From positions 1 through 64,000 of the forward strand of contig JAAOED010000005.1 of the NCBI GenBank assembly GCA_016466735.1: a DNA stretch of 64,000 nt. Reading direction: 5' to 3'. The DNA comes from Weissella confusa. Lineage in GTDB: Bacteria; Bacillota; Bacilli; Lactobacillales; Lactobacillaceae. Below are positions 9,639-18,704 of this stretch, one piece after another; position 1 is the stretch's first letter; each line of letters starts with the position of its first letter. The notes below the pieces were generated by a model. It saw only the letters and a program-made list of their open reading frames with translations. It did not search any database and was not told where the DNA came from. A program made the position numbers and the translations under genes.

Positions 9639-10379
9639 CTATTTAAACTGTGACCAATCAGTATTTAAAATATCAACATTAGTCGGAATGTTAACCTTTT
9701 CATCTGAATTCAGTTGCTTAAACTGCGTACGTTTCTGACGCTCTTGGCGAACTTCTTGGACAGAACGATAATTTTTCTTCTGCCATGCAACTAGAATTGT
9801 CTCAATATATCGGAGATTCAAAGCTGCATTAAGCACGGCTTCTTGCACCGCTGCCTTGATAAAATCTGGCTTAAAATGATCAACGTCAAACCAATTCTTG
9901 ACAGTTTCCATCTCCATTTGACTTAATGGTCGACCAAACTCCTGCTCGATTAAATTATAAATCGCAGCACGACTTAAATCATCTTGATGCGTGACCGGTT
10001 GACCTTGCGTGGCCACTCGTTGCGCTGCCGTCATGGCATCACTGCCCGGTTCGGAAACCAACTTGTCGTATAACGGTTGGAAATCCAATTGGGTGCTAAC
10101 ACGACCAGCACCATCACGCATACTAACGAAATTAACCAATCCTTTGGCACGCATGGCCTCAAGATGTCCAAACACTGTCTGCGCATCCCATCCAAGCGTG
10201 TCCCCAATTTTTTGCGTGCTAGGTTCCAGCTCGCCACGATCGATGCCTGCCTTAGTTTGTACATAAACAAGCAGTTCCTCGTTTGTCATGCCAAGGTCAC
10301 GATAATGTTGTAGTAAATAGTTACTGATGCTCGTTGTACCAGATTGCATAAACGCTGCAAAATTCAATTTATCTGTCAT
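9639..10379 (-). CDS. dnaD: DnaD-like replication initiation protein
   Basis: A 246-residue protein with the two-domain DnaD layout: an N-terminal winged-helix part (about residues 20-110, with a SISNYLLQHYRDLGMTNEEL opening) and a C-terminal DnaD/DnaB2 domain (about 135-205) ending in the typical YIETILVAWQKKN helix. DnaD helps load the replicative helicase during primosome assembly. It lies downstream of asnS, as in Bacillus (dinG-ypmB-aspB-asnS-dnaD), but here a 124-bp repeat and a tiny + strand gene intervene. A perfect TATAAT -10 lies at 10434-10439 on the minus strand, without a clear -35. Confidence 0.88.
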   Translation of the reverse strand: MTDKLNFAAFMQSGTTSISNYLLQHYRDLGMTNEELLVYVQTKAGIDRGELEPSTQKIGDTLGWDAQTVFGHLEAMRAKGLVNFVSMRDGAGRVSTQLDFQPLYDKLVSEPGSDAMTAAQRVATQGQPVTHQDDLSRAAIYNLIEQEFGRPLSQMEMETVKNWFDVDHFKPDFIKAAVQEAVLNAALNLRYIETILVAWQKKNYRSVQEVRQERQKRTQFKQLNSDEKVNIPTNVDILNTDWSQFK

Positions 10380-10507
10380 ACGTTCCCCTAACTAAAATTT
10401 GAAAGCATGTGCCCCATACTTTTCGATTTTTCTATTATACCCCCATATTTCCGTCAGCGCGATGGTCATATTCAGAGTACGCTAAACGATATAGGAGGAT
10501 ATATAAC

Positions 10508-10612
10508 ATGGACAATAATGATAACCGCCCATTATGGCTACGCCCCTGGTTCTGGCTGGTAGCACTATTCTTTATCGGTCGTCGAAAAAAGAAAAACAAA
10601 CAACCAAAATAA
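10508..10612 (+). CDS. Small hypothetical membrane protein (34 aa)
   Basis: Not recognised. A 34-codon ORF with an excellent SD (AGGAGG, 10494-10499) at good spacing to ATG at 10508, followed by a strong terminator. The product has a polar, Asn/Asp-rich N terminus, an aromatic hydrophobic core (Trp-rich, WLRPWFWLVALFFI) able to span the membrane once, and a very basic C-terminal tail (RRKKKNK). The SD, terminator and clear membrane-peptide pattern support a real gene. A role as a small regulator of a membrane complex or as a toxin-like peptide would be speculation. Confidence 0.6.
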   Translation: MDNNDNRPLWLRPWFWLVALFFIGRRKKKNKQPK

Positions 10613-10626
10613 CTTACAACTATAAA

Positions 10627-10667
10627 AAACCGCTGAAAACAGTTATAACGACTGTTTTCAGCGGTTT
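10627..10667. terminator. Terminator after the 34-aa gene
   Basis: A 17-bp perfect stem (arms 10627-10643 and 10651-10667, AAACCGCTGAAAACAGT and complement) with a 7-base loop. T-rich on the + side and A-rich before it, so it may work in both directions. Confidence 0.7.
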
Positions 10668-10682
10668 ATTAATGTTTATATT

Positions 10683-10806
10683 TACCACAGCAGCTGTTGG
10701 TCTAAAACCCCTGACTTCAGTCAGGCGTAAGACCAAAGGCGCACCTGATAAGGGCGACTTGGTCACGTCGGAGGTCTACAACCTCCGACATTCTCAGTCT
10801 GCTTTA
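10683..10806. repeat. 124-bp dispersed repeat, copy 1
   Basis: Aligns without gaps to 49640-49763, with 16 mismatches in 124 positions (about 87% identity). It contains an outer stem TTGGTC/GACCAA around a CCTGACT/AGTCAGG hairpin, and a second perfect 9-bp hairpin GTCGGAGGT/ACCTCCGAC. It ends 2 bases before the asnS stop codon. The subterminal hairpins resemble IS200/IS605-family ends or the associated guide-RNA region, but no transposase or TnpB gene is present. Origin is inference. Confidence 0.85.
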
Positions 10807-10808
10807 GC

Positions 10809-12104
10809 TTATGGCCACAAACGGTTCATTGTGCGTGGGAATGGGATTGCCTCACGGATGTGCTCCTCACCTGTAATCCAAGTAACGGCACGCTCCAACC
10901 CAAGACCGAAGCCTGAGTGAGGTACTGAACCATACTTACGCAAGTCCAAGTACCATGAGTATTCCTTCAAGTCCAAACCTTGTTCCTTGATACGTTGCTC
11001 AAGGTAATCGTAGTCTGTATCACGTTCTGAACCACCGATGATTTCACCGTATCCCTCAGGTGCCAACAAGTCAGCTGAGATAACGACATCATCGCGGTCT
11101 GGGTGGCGCTTCATGTAGAAGGCCTTGATTTCCTTAGGGAAGTTCGTGATGAAGACTGGCTTAGCAAAGTGGTTTGCCAAGAACGTCTCTTCAGGTGAAC
11201 CGAAATCAGCACCCCATTCAACATCAAAGTCGTTTTCTTGCAACAACTTGATAGCATCGTCATATGAGAAACGTGGGTATGGCAATTGCGTGTATGACTT
11301 CAACAATTCCTTGTCACGTCCCAACAAGTCCAATTCGTACTCGTTACGATCCAAAACAGCTTGAATCAAGTAAGCGATGTAACGCTCTTGCACTTCAAGT
11401 GATTGCTCTTGGTGCATCCATGCCATCTCTGGCTCAATCATCCAGAACTCAGTCAAGTGACGACGTGTCTTTGACTTTTCAGCACGGAACGTTGGTCCGA
11501 ACGTGAAGACACGTCCAAAGGCCATTGCACCAGCTTCAGCGTACAATTGGCCAGTTTGTGACATGTAAGCATCCGTATCGAAGTATTCCGTGTGGAACAA
11601 TTCAGTCGTTCCTTCAGGAGCTGAACCCGTCAAAATTGGTGAGTCAATCTTAACGAACCCTTCCTTGTTAAAGAACTCGTACGTTGCTGCGATAATCGTG
11701 TTACGAATACGCAAAACGGCGAATGGTTGGATGTGACGCAAGTACAAGTGACGGTGATCCATCAAGAAATCCGTACCGTGCTCCTTTGGCGTGATTGGGT
11801 AACCTTCTGATTCACCAACAACCGTCAAATCCTTAACTTGCATTTCGTATCCGAATGGTGAACGCTCATCTTCACGAATCGTACCAATCAAGTACATGCT
11901 TGTTTCTTGCGTCAAAGCCTTTGCCTTGGCGAAGATTTCCTCACCAACGGCTTCCTTTGAAACAACGCCTTGGAAAAAGGCCGTACCGTCACGCAATTGC
12001 AAGAATTGCATCTTTCCTGAACCACGCTTGTTACGCAACCAAGCGCCCAATCGAACCTCTTGGCCGACGTAGTTCTTCGCGTCTTCAATGCGAATTGTAT
12101 CCAT
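10809..12104 (-). CDS. asnS: Asparagine--tRNA ligase
   Basis: A 431-residue class IIb aminoacyl-tRNA synthetase that charges tRNA-Asn. The N-terminal OB-fold anticodon-binding domain (about 1-100, [24 protein letters not shown]) is followed by the catalytic core. Motif 2 is seen at [21 protein letters not shown], and motif 3 at [15 protein letters not shown] near the C terminus. Length is normal for Firmicute AsnRS. It is preceded by ypmB (29 bases), leaving no room for a T-box leader. Confidence 0.95.
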   Translation of the reverse strand: MDTIRIEDAKNYVGQEVRLGAWLRNKRGSGKMQFLQLRDGTAFFQGVVSKEAVGEEIFAKAKALTQETSMYLIGTIREDERSPFGYEMQVKDLTVVGESEGYPITPKEHGTDFLMDHRHLYLRHIQPFAVLRIRNTIIAATYEFFNKEGFVKIDSPILTGSAPEGTTELFHTEYFDTDAYMSQTGQLYAEAGAMAFGRVFTFGPTFRAEKSKTRRHLTEFWMIEPEMAWMHQEQSLEVQERYIAYLIQAVLDRNEYELDLLGRDKELLKSYTQLPYPRFSYDDAIKLLQENDFDVEWGADFGSPEETFLANHFAKPVFITNFPKEIKAFYMKRHPDRDDVVISADLLAPEGYGEIIGGSERDTDYDYLEQRIKEQGLDLKEYSWYLDLRKYGSVPHSGFGLGLERAVTWITGEEHIREAIPFPRTMNRLWP

Positions 12105-12133
12105 CTTCTAAACTCCCTTAGATGTGTAATCTC

Positions 12134-12646
12134 TTATAAATGTTGGATGGTCCGAACTGCCTTACCATCCGCAAATTGATAGGTGATAAAGTTCAAATTG
12201 CCTTGTCGATCTATAAACGTTACTTCCCACACAGGAACTTGCTTATAGATTGCCAACCCAAGGCTTGTAATTCGCTTAGGGTTGTACTTTGACTTCACAA
12301 GTTGTCGCACCTCAGCAGCCGAAACGCCATCCGCCATTTTAACGGTGACAAGTTTCTTTGACTTTCCTTTTACGATGACACCAATTTTTTGGTGCTTCTT
12401 ATTCTCGCCAACCACACTGTAGTAAGTGTCGTTACGAGAAACCGCGTAAAATTGGGTTGCTGAGGTGATCTTATTTCGCTTAACCGCCAATTCTGTCACT
12501 CGTTCACGCGCCGCAGTAACCGGGTGCATTGCAACCGACACAATCGTAGCACTACCAATCAGTAGTACTAACACAACGATTAAGCCAATTAGCCAGCGCC
12601 ATCCGTGCCGGCGACGTCTTGAACGAGCGGTTGATCGCATTTCCAT
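12134..12646 (-). CDS. YpmB-like membrane-anchored protein (DUF5590 type)
   Basis: About 170 residues. The start at 12646 was chosen for its SD (AAGGAG, 9 bases upstream) over an earlier ATG at 12694. Basic N terminus (STARSRRRRH), one transmembrane helix (about residues 18-40), then an extracellular domain resembling PepSY/DUF5590 repeats, ending in a VWEVTFIDRQGNLNFITYQFADGK segment. The position between dinG and asnS matches B. subtilis ypmB, which supports the family call. Exact function unknown; such domains are thought to act at the cell surface. Confidence 0.75.
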   Translation of the reverse strand: MEMRSTARSRRRRHGWRWLIGLIVVLVLLIGSATIVSVAMHPVTAARERVTELAVKRNKITSATQFYAVSRNDTYYSVVGENKKHQKIGVIVKGKSKKLVTVKMADGVSAAEVRQLVKSKYNPKRITSLGLAIYKQVPVWEVTFIDRQGNLNFITYQFADGKAVRTIQHL

Positions 12647-12737
12647 GTGTCGTGGCTCCTTCTGGTTAGTTCTGCGTGAACAGAACAAAATCATTTATTA
12701 CTGTATCAAATTTTACAGCAATATTAAAGACCTTGCG

Positions 12738-15557
12738 TTAATGCGCATCAAAAAATCGCTTCACCTTTGGGACAACTTCATTGTCAGCCAACGTATATTG
12801 TGGCATTTCCTCTGGCAACATATTGCGCAATGTCTTACCGTAAGACTTCGTCAAGATGCGTGGGTCATAAATCACCACAGCACCAAAATCATCTGGCTTA
12901 CGAATCAAACGACCAACGCCTTGGCGCAAACGTAACACTGCCTTTGGCAAAGTGCTTTGATAGAACGGTTGCTTACCATGTGCCATCAAGACTGCTTCCT
13001 CAGCACGGGCTAGCACGCTATTCGGTTGATCAAACGGTAGTCGGGCAATTACGACCATGCGGAGCTGATCACCAGGCAAGTCGACACCTTCCCAGAAACT
13101 ATTGGCACCCAAAACAACCATATGTGATTCGTTTTGGAGACGCTTCATAATTTTGCTACGCGTCCCCGTCACGCCTTGTGCCAACAACGTCATATTCCCT
13201 TGCTGCCAAGTTTGATTTGATTGCATGTGGTTATAGACTTGCTGAATGGTGTCTAACGAATTAAACAGCACCAGCGTGTTTTCTTGAACCGTTGTCGTCA
13301 ATTGCACCAATTGCTTGGCCAAATAGCTGACATAACCTGAATCAGTTGGCGACGGCGCATTCTCAACCATTACCAATTCAGCTTGATTCTTGAAATCAAA
13401 CACTTCAGGGTAACGACGAGCAAAGACCGTATCACGATCAATATTCAAACGGTCATATAGGTAACCTGACTTCGTTGATGTAAACAACGTTGCCCCGACA
13501 ATGGTTGGTGGCATAAAGTGCGGATAAACCTTGTCTTTGAAGAAATCCAAAGTGTGTAGCAAACCACCACTCAAACGCAGGTTACTGCTGTCATGGTTTT
13601 GATTTTCCGTTAGCCAGAAGACACTCGCGTCCGGGAAATCAACCAAATCTTGTTGGAACGTTGTCAAGCGTTGCTCATACTTCGCAATGCTCTCTAGCAA
13701 GCGGCGGAAATCCGCCAAGTGTTGACGTTCATTTAATGAGAACGCGTCCTTGGTATTGCTGAATTGTTCCAACAAATAATCCAGTGACTCACCCAAATCA
13801 CGAACTGCATGACGCATGCTTGTTAGATGGTGACCTTGGTCAACCCAGAACTGGGCTAACTCGGAAATTGGTAATTCCACTTCATAGTGGCCTTCAGTAG
13901 CCGGTGTGTGCCCGTTTAGCAAGAAACGACGGTAGAATGCCACCTGCAACTTTGGCAGCTCACTTGAGAGAACCTCCAATTGTTGCAAGAAACGTGACTT
14001 TAGTTGCTGTCCACCAACCAAGCGATTCAAAATCACCCCAATCGATGGGTCGTTGTCACGCAAAATCAAGTTCGTCGCGTTTTGAACACGCGTCAGCCAA
14101 ACTTGGAATGGCAACTGATGGCGACTTTGTTCCAAAACGGCATTCGGCAAGTTCTGGGCTTCGTCAATCACCAAATATGGTGAATCCTCAGTTGTTCCCA
14201 ATTCTTGGGCATATTCAGCCAAGTAAGCGTGGTTAACAACTAGGAATTGTGCATTCTCAGCCAAGACGTGCTGACGTTCGCTGAATTCGTGTCCGTAATA
14301 AGGCGATCCAGCCGGATTATTAGCTGGTTGTGACAGCTTAGCCATAAAGTCAGGTTGCGGATTAATCAAATTCAATTCGTCAAAGTCACCGCTCAATGTT
14401 TCGGTTAGCCAAACCAAGATTTGTGCCTTGATGAATTGCAATGACGTTGAGCCTTCGTCGACACGCAACGCCCGCTTGAAACTTTGCAAATTCAAATAGT
14501 GGGTACGTCCCTTCAGGCTTGCACCACGCACTTCAAATGGCAAAATGTCCTTCAACGTCGTATTGATTGTGTCGGTTACTTGTTGTTGCAAGGTAATTGT
14601 TGGCACAGCAACAACCACTTGCTTCTGCTTTTCATCTGCCAGATAAGCATATGGCAACAAGTAGGCCAACGTCTTTCCCATCCCCGTTGGTGCTTCAGCA
14701 ACAAACGCGGTCTTCCCAGGTTCCGTTGACAACTCCGCTTCCGTGTAATGCGTGTAAATCGCATTCATCAACTTTGCTTGTTGCTCACGGTAAGCAAGCT
14801 CCTTGCCGTATAGCTGTTCTTTAGCAGCTTTTTTAGCTGGAAATGCCGGTGCATGCCCTGTAACCAGAGGTGCCGGATCAGAGAAGCGACGCAATGCCAA
14901 CCCATCAATCACTTGCAAATGTGCTGGTAATGGTTGTGGCTGAGCTTGATTCTTAGCCAACGCCTTTTCAAATACTGTCTTTGTGTCACGTGGCAAAACC
15001 AGCGGCAAATCGGCCAACGTTTGTAGTGTCAACATTGGCAACCCTTCAGCCCGATTCAAAATGGCAATTAGCAAATCAGCAGTTGCCAATGCATCACTGT
15101 CAGCTTGGTGCGGGTGACTGTGTTCCAACGCCAGGTAGTTGGTCATATCAACCAAACGATAACCCGGTGCAGTTGGCCACAAAATTTGACTCAATGGCAC
15201 CGTATCCAAAGCAGTACTCTTCAAACCTGTTAGCCCAACGCGCTCAAATTCGGCGTTCAAAAACGGCAAATCAAAATTAACGTTGTGCGCCACGAAAATC
15301 GTTCCTTGTAACATGGCATGAAGCGTCATCGCGACGTCTTCAAAAAAAGGTGCTCCCTTTACCATGCTCTGTGTAATCCCCGTTAATTGGGTAATGTTAC
15401 GTGGAATTTGCTCGCCAGGATTAACCAACGTTGAAAATTGGTTAATGACTTTTTTATTTTGTACGAATGCGACCGCAATCTGAATGATTCGGCCCGATTC
15501 GCTCGTTGTACGGGTTGTCTCTAGATCGACAACCGCATAGATGTCTCGATTTAGCAT
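12738..15557 (-). CDS. dinG: DinG-type helicase with N-terminal exonuclease domain
   Basis: About 939 residues. The N-terminal DEDDh exonuclease domain (VVDLETTRT near residue 10, HNVNFDLPFLNAEF near 95) is fused to an XPD/DinG superfamily 2 helicase. Walker A is EAPTGMGKTLAYLLP and motif II is LVIDEAQNLPN (DEAQ variant). Firmicute DinG proteins lack the Fe-S cysteines of E. coli DinG, and here they also seem absent. Start 15557 (MLNRDIYAVVDLE) is preceded by AGAAGG at a rather long 15 bases; the frame is open further upstream but those residues do not look coding. Divergent from the mevalonate operon. Confidence 0.9.
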   Translation of the reverse strand: MLNRDIYAVVDLETTRTTSESGRIIQIAVAFVQNKKVINQFSTLVNPGEQIPRNITQLTGITQSMVKGAPFFEDVAMTLHAMLQGTIFVAHNVNFDLPFLNAEFERVGLTGLKSTALDTVPLSQILWPTAPGYRLVDMTNYLALEHSHPHQADSDALATADLLIAILNRAEGLPMLTLQTLADLPLVLPRDTKTVFEKALAKNQAQPQPLPAHLQVIDGLALRRFSDPAPLVTGHAPAFPAKKAAKEQLYGKELAYREQQAKLMNAIYTHYTEAELSTEPGKTAFVAEAPTGMGKTLAYLLPYAYLADEKQKQVVVAVPTITLQQQVTDTINTTLKDILPFEVRGASLKGRTHYLNLQSFKRALRVDEGSTSLQFIKAQILVWLTETLSGDFDELNLINPQPDFMAKLSQPANNPAGSPYYGHEFSERQHVLAENAQFLVVNHAYLAEYAQELGTTEDSPYLVIDEAQNLPNAVLEQSRHQLPFQVWLTRVQNATNLILRDNDPSIGVILNRLVGGQQLKSRFLQQLEVLSSELPKLQVAFYRRFLLNGHTPATEGHYEVELPISELAQFWVDQGHHLTSMRHAVRDLGESLDYLLEQFSNTKDAFSLNERQHLADFRRLLESIAKYEQRLTTFQQDLVDFPDASVFWLTENQNHDSSNLRLSGGLLHTLDFFKDKVYPHFMPPTIVGATLFTSTKSGYLYDRLNIDRDTVFARRYPEVFDFKNQAELVMVENAPSPTDSGYVSYLAKQLVQLTTTVQENTLVLFNSLDTIQQVYNHMQSNQTWQQGNMTLLAQGVTGTRSKIMKRLQNESHMVVLGANSFWEGVDLPGDQLRMVVIARLPFDQPNSVLARAEEAVLMAHGKQPFYQSTLPKAVLRLRQGVGRLIRKPDDFGAVVIYDPRILTKSYGKTLRNMLPEEMPQYTLADNEVVPKVKRFFDAH

Positions 15558-15593
15558 CAGAGCGTACCACGACCTTCTTTTAGTAGTAATTAA

Positions 15594-15602
15594 AGTATAC
15601 CA
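15594..15602 (-). promoter_or_regulatory. Extended -10 promoter of dinG
   Basis: Minus strand TGGTATACT, an extended -10 box about 40 bases before the dinG start. No good -35 is seen, as expected for extended -10 promoters. Confidence 0.45.
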
Positions 15603-15696
15603 TGAATTATTCACAGATATTTCCCTAATATAATGGGTTTTGGTATGATAATAGCAGTTTGAAAAAACAATTAGAGAATGGATTGGTGATTTTAAA

Positions 15697-16632
15697 GTGG
15701 AAAAGCTAGCAACTGGTACTAGCCACGCCAAGGTAATTTTACTTGGTGAACACGCGGTCGTTTACGGCCAACCCGCCATTGCCCTCCCTTTACCGGATTT
15801 GGCAATGACAACGACAATCGAAGCTCGTGAAGAAGGGCAAATTGTAATCGCTCAAGGCTACCAAGGCCCTCTAGCGACCATGGCAGAAGTATATGAAGGC
15901 GTACGTCAATTAATCGTGCGTTTACTACGTCACTTCGACGCTATCAACGTGCCTTTCACATTGCGTATCCAGTCAAGCATCCCCCAAGAACGTGGCATGG
16001 GGTCTTCTGCGGCCTCAGCTATCGCCATTGTGCGTGCTTTCTTCGCGTTCTTCGATGCAGAATTAAGCGACGCTGAACTACAACGCTGGGCAAATATTGA
16101 AGAAGCTATTACACACGGTTCACCATCTGGTATCGATGCAGCCACAACGGCACACGATGTTCCTGTATGGTTTGTGAAGGGCGAACAACCTGAACCAATG
16201 TCAATGGCGCTTCACGGCACACTAATCATTGCCGATACTGGTGTTCATGGCCAAACCGGCCTTGCCGTTTCAGTCGTGCGTGAACAATTAGATAACGAAC
16301 CTGAAACAACGCGTCCACACATCGAAGCACTCGGTGAGATTGCTCGCGAAACTCGAGAAGACCTAGCTAATGACGATATTCAATCATTAGGTCGCCACAT
16401 GAACGACGCCCAAGCTCATCTAACAGCTCTAGGTGTTTCTCACCCAAAGCTTGATGAATTAATCAACGCTGCCAACCAAGCTGGTGCCCTTGGCGCAAAG
16501 TTGACTGGTGGTGGTGTTGGTGGCGCTATGCTCGCTCTGGCGCAAAGCGATGACGACGTACAACGTATCATCCAAGCATTAGAGGCGGCTGGTGCACAAG
16601 AAGTTTGGGCCCAACGTTACCCACAAATGTAG
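15697..16632 (+). CDS. mvk: Mevalonate kinase
   Basis: A 311-residue GHMP kinase that phosphorylates mevalonate, the first kinase step to isopentenyl diphosphate. Motifs: KVILLGEHAVVYGQPAIALP near the N terminus, ERGMGSSAASA at about 98-108 (ATP loop), HGSPSGIDAATT (catalytic Asp region), and GAKLTGGGVGGAML near the C terminus. The start codon is GTG at 15697 with a weak SD (GGTGAT). First gene of a four-gene + strand operon; a TATAAT hexamer lies about 65 bases upstream. Confidence 0.94.
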   Translation: MEKLATGTSHAKVILLGEHAVVYGQPAIALPLPDLAMTTTIEAREEGQIVIAQGYQGPLATMAEVYEGVRQLIVRLLRHFDAINVPFTLRIQSSIPQERGMGSSAASAIAIVRAFFAFFDAELSDAELQRWANIEEAITHGSPSGIDAATTAHDVPVWFVKGEQPEPMSMALHGTLIIADTGVHGQTGLAVSVVREQLDNEPETTRPHIEALGEIARETREDLANDDIQSLGRHMNDAQAHLTALGVSHPKLDELINAANQAGALGAKLTGGGVGGAMLALAQSDDDVQRIIQALEAAGAQEVWAQRYPQM

Positions 16633-16642
16633 GAGATAACTC

Positions 16643-17629
16643 ATGATGCATGTAACTGCCCGTGCGCACACAAACATTGCGTTGCTTAAATACTGGGGTA
16701 AACAAAACGAAAAGATCATCACGCCAACCACGACGTCTGTGTCGCTTACGTTGGATGAATTTTATACCGATACAACGGTTTGGTTTGACGATGCCTTAAC
16801 TGCCGATGAACTAACATTGGATGGTGAACCATTGACTGGTAAGGGGGCTACGAAAGTCACCCGTTTCCTTGATATGGTACGTGAATTAGCTGGCGAAACT
16901 CGATTCGCCCATGTTCACTCAATCAACCACGTCCCTACTGCTGCCGGTCTAGCCTCTTCAGCTTCAGCATTCGCTGCACTAGCCGGCGCTGCCAGCAAAG
17001 CAGCTGGCCTAACCTTGTCAGACTCAGACTTATCACGCCTTGCCCGTCAAGGGTCAGGTTCAGCATCACGTTCAATCTTTGGCGGCTTTGCCATCTGGGA
17101 ACGTGGTACTGATAGCGAAACGTCGGTTGCCCATGCTTTCCAAGAAAACGTTGATTGGCCTATTCAATTATTGACGGTTATCGTTAGCGACCAGCCAAAG
17201 AAGGTTGACTCACGCGGGGGGATGCAACATGCCCTCACGACGTCACCAATGTATCAAACATGGGTTGATTATACGAACAATCACGTTGATGACATGACAA
17301 ACGCGATTAACCATCATGACATCAAGTCAATTGGTGAACTTGCTGAAACGGACGCACTAATGATGCACGCGACGAATGCAACTGCCGTCCCTCCTTTCAA
17401 CTATTTGACGGATACGTCTTGGACAATCATCACGATTGCGCAAAAGCTACGCGAACAAGGTGTGCCAGTCTATGCAACCATGGATGCCGGCCCAAATGTT
17501 AAGTTGATTTCACAACCATCGGATACTGAAACAATTCTTGCTGCACTTTCAGCTGAGTTACCTGGTGTTCAAATCAAGGTTGCGACACCAGGACCTGGTA
17601 TCAAAATCGTTGAAGGAGATGAAATTTAA
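16643..17629 (+). CDS. mvaD: Diphosphomevalonate decarboxylase
   Basis: A 328-residue GHMP-family enzyme performing the ATP-dependent decarboxylation to isopentenyl diphosphate. Signature segments: NIALLKYWGKQNEKIITP at the N terminus, AAGLASSASAFAALAGAASKA (ATP loop), and ARQGSGSASRSIFGGF. Preceded by TAGGAGA, 8-9 bases from the ATG pair. It overlaps the next gene by one base (TAATG). Confidence 0.95.
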   Translation: MMHVTARAHTNIALLKYWGKQNEKIITPTTTSVSLTLDEFYTDTTVWFDDALTADELTLDGEPLTGKGATKVTRFLDMVRELAGETRFAHVHSINHVPTAAGLASSASAFAALAGAASKAAGLTLSDSDLSRLARQGSGSASRSIFGGFAIWERGTDSETSVAHAFQENVDWPIQLLTVIVSDQPKKVDSRGGMQHALTTSPMYQTWVDYTNNHVDDMTNAINHHDIKSIGELAETDALMMHATNATAVPPFNYLTDTSWTIITIAQKLREQGVPVYATMDAGPNVKLISQPSDTETILAALSAELPGVQIKVATPGPGIKIVEGDEI

Positions 17630-18693
17630 TGACAACTGCTAAAGCGCCCGGCAAGCTTTATCTTGCTGGTGAATATGCGGTCACACTCAGTGGTCAACCC
17701 AGTGTTGTCATCGCTGTTAATCGATTTGTCACTGCTGATGTAACGCGTCGTTCAGATGACCAATTGGTCGTTAACAGTGATCAACTCGGTTCACAAACTT
17801 GGTCAGTAGCCGAATTACCAAATTTAGCTCTCACTGATGACTGGCGCCTTGTGATTCGCACCTTGCAGGTATTAAATGATTATCTACTCGACAACGGTCA
17901 ACCTGTCACAGGGTTGACCGTTTCCATTACGAGTCATTTAAACGCTGATAATGGTCAAAAGCTCGGTCTTGGGTCATCGGCTGCAGTTGTGGTCGCCCTC
18001 ATCAAAGCCGTCATCGATGACTATGAGTTGCCAATGACCCCTGAACAACGCTTTAAGTTAGCCGCATTAATTACCTTAACGACGCCAAACTTTAAAGCTG
18101 GTTCAATGGGTGACATCGCTGCCGCCAGTCTCGGTGGTGTTGTTTTGTACAGTAAATTTGATACTGATGTTGTAACTGAATGGATTGACAGTAATCGTTA
18201 TTTCTCAGAAATCATTGCCCGCGAGTGGCCACTACTTCGTCTTGAACGACTTGGTTTTCCCGCCGATTGGCAACTCCTTGTCGGTTGGACTGGTGCGCCA
18301 GCGGATACGCAACAAATGTTAGCGCAAGGTGCATCATCAGTTGATAAGCAACACGCTAAACAACTACTAGCCCAGAACACAGCCCCACTTGTTAATATGC
18401 TCGTTGAAGGCTTGCGTCGGATGGACTACGATAAGGTCGCCACGGCGCTTCGTTTGAATCAAGAACAACTATTCACTTATACCAGTCAAGTTGGGGTGTC
18501 TTATATGACGTCTCAACTGTTAACACTCCTTTCAACCGCGAGTGAACTTGGTGCAAGTGCTAAAATATCAGGAGCTGGTGGTGGTGATAATGGTATCGCC
18601 ATTACAAATAATCCTTTGGTTGCCAAAGCGCTCACGCAAGCCTGGCGTGCAGCCGGCATCCAACCGCTACCACTCTCAATTGCAACTTTATAG
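17629..18693 (+). CDS. mvaK2: Phosphomevalonate kinase
   Basis: A 354-residue GHMP kinase converting phosphomevalonate to diphosphomevalonate. N-terminal KAPGKLYLAGEYAV, ATP loop LGLGSSAAVVVALIKA, MGDIAAASLGG segment, and C-terminal ISGAGGGDNGIA. The start ATG overlaps the mvaD stop, indicating translational coupling. Confidence 0.94.
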   Translation: MTTAKAPGKLYLAGEYAVTLSGQPSVVIAVNRFVTADVTRRSDDQLVVNSDQLGSQTWSVAELPNLALTDDWRLVIRTLQVLNDYLLDNGQPVTGLTVSITSHLNADNGQKLGLGSSAAVVVALIKAVIDDYELPMTPEQRFKLAALITLTTPNFKAGSMGDIAAASLGGVVLYSKFDTDVVTEWIDSNRYFSEIIAREWPLLRLERLGFPADWQLLVGWTGAPADTQQMLAQGASSVDKQHAKQLLAQNTAPLVNMLVEGLRRMDYDKVATALRLNQEQLFTYTSQVGVSYMTSQLLTLLSTASELGASAKISGAGGGDNGIAITNNPLVAKALTQAWRAAGIQPLPLSIATL

Positions 18694-18704
18694 GAGAAAT
18701 GATT

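Noticed and set aside
12105..12133. T-box leader for asnS
   Set aside because: Only 29 bases separate asnS from the preceding gene, too short for a T-box.
15603..15731. N-terminal extension of dinG up to 15731
   Set aside because: The extra residues overlap the divergent mevalonate kinase start and promoter region, have no SD and precede the normal start of the exonuclease domain.
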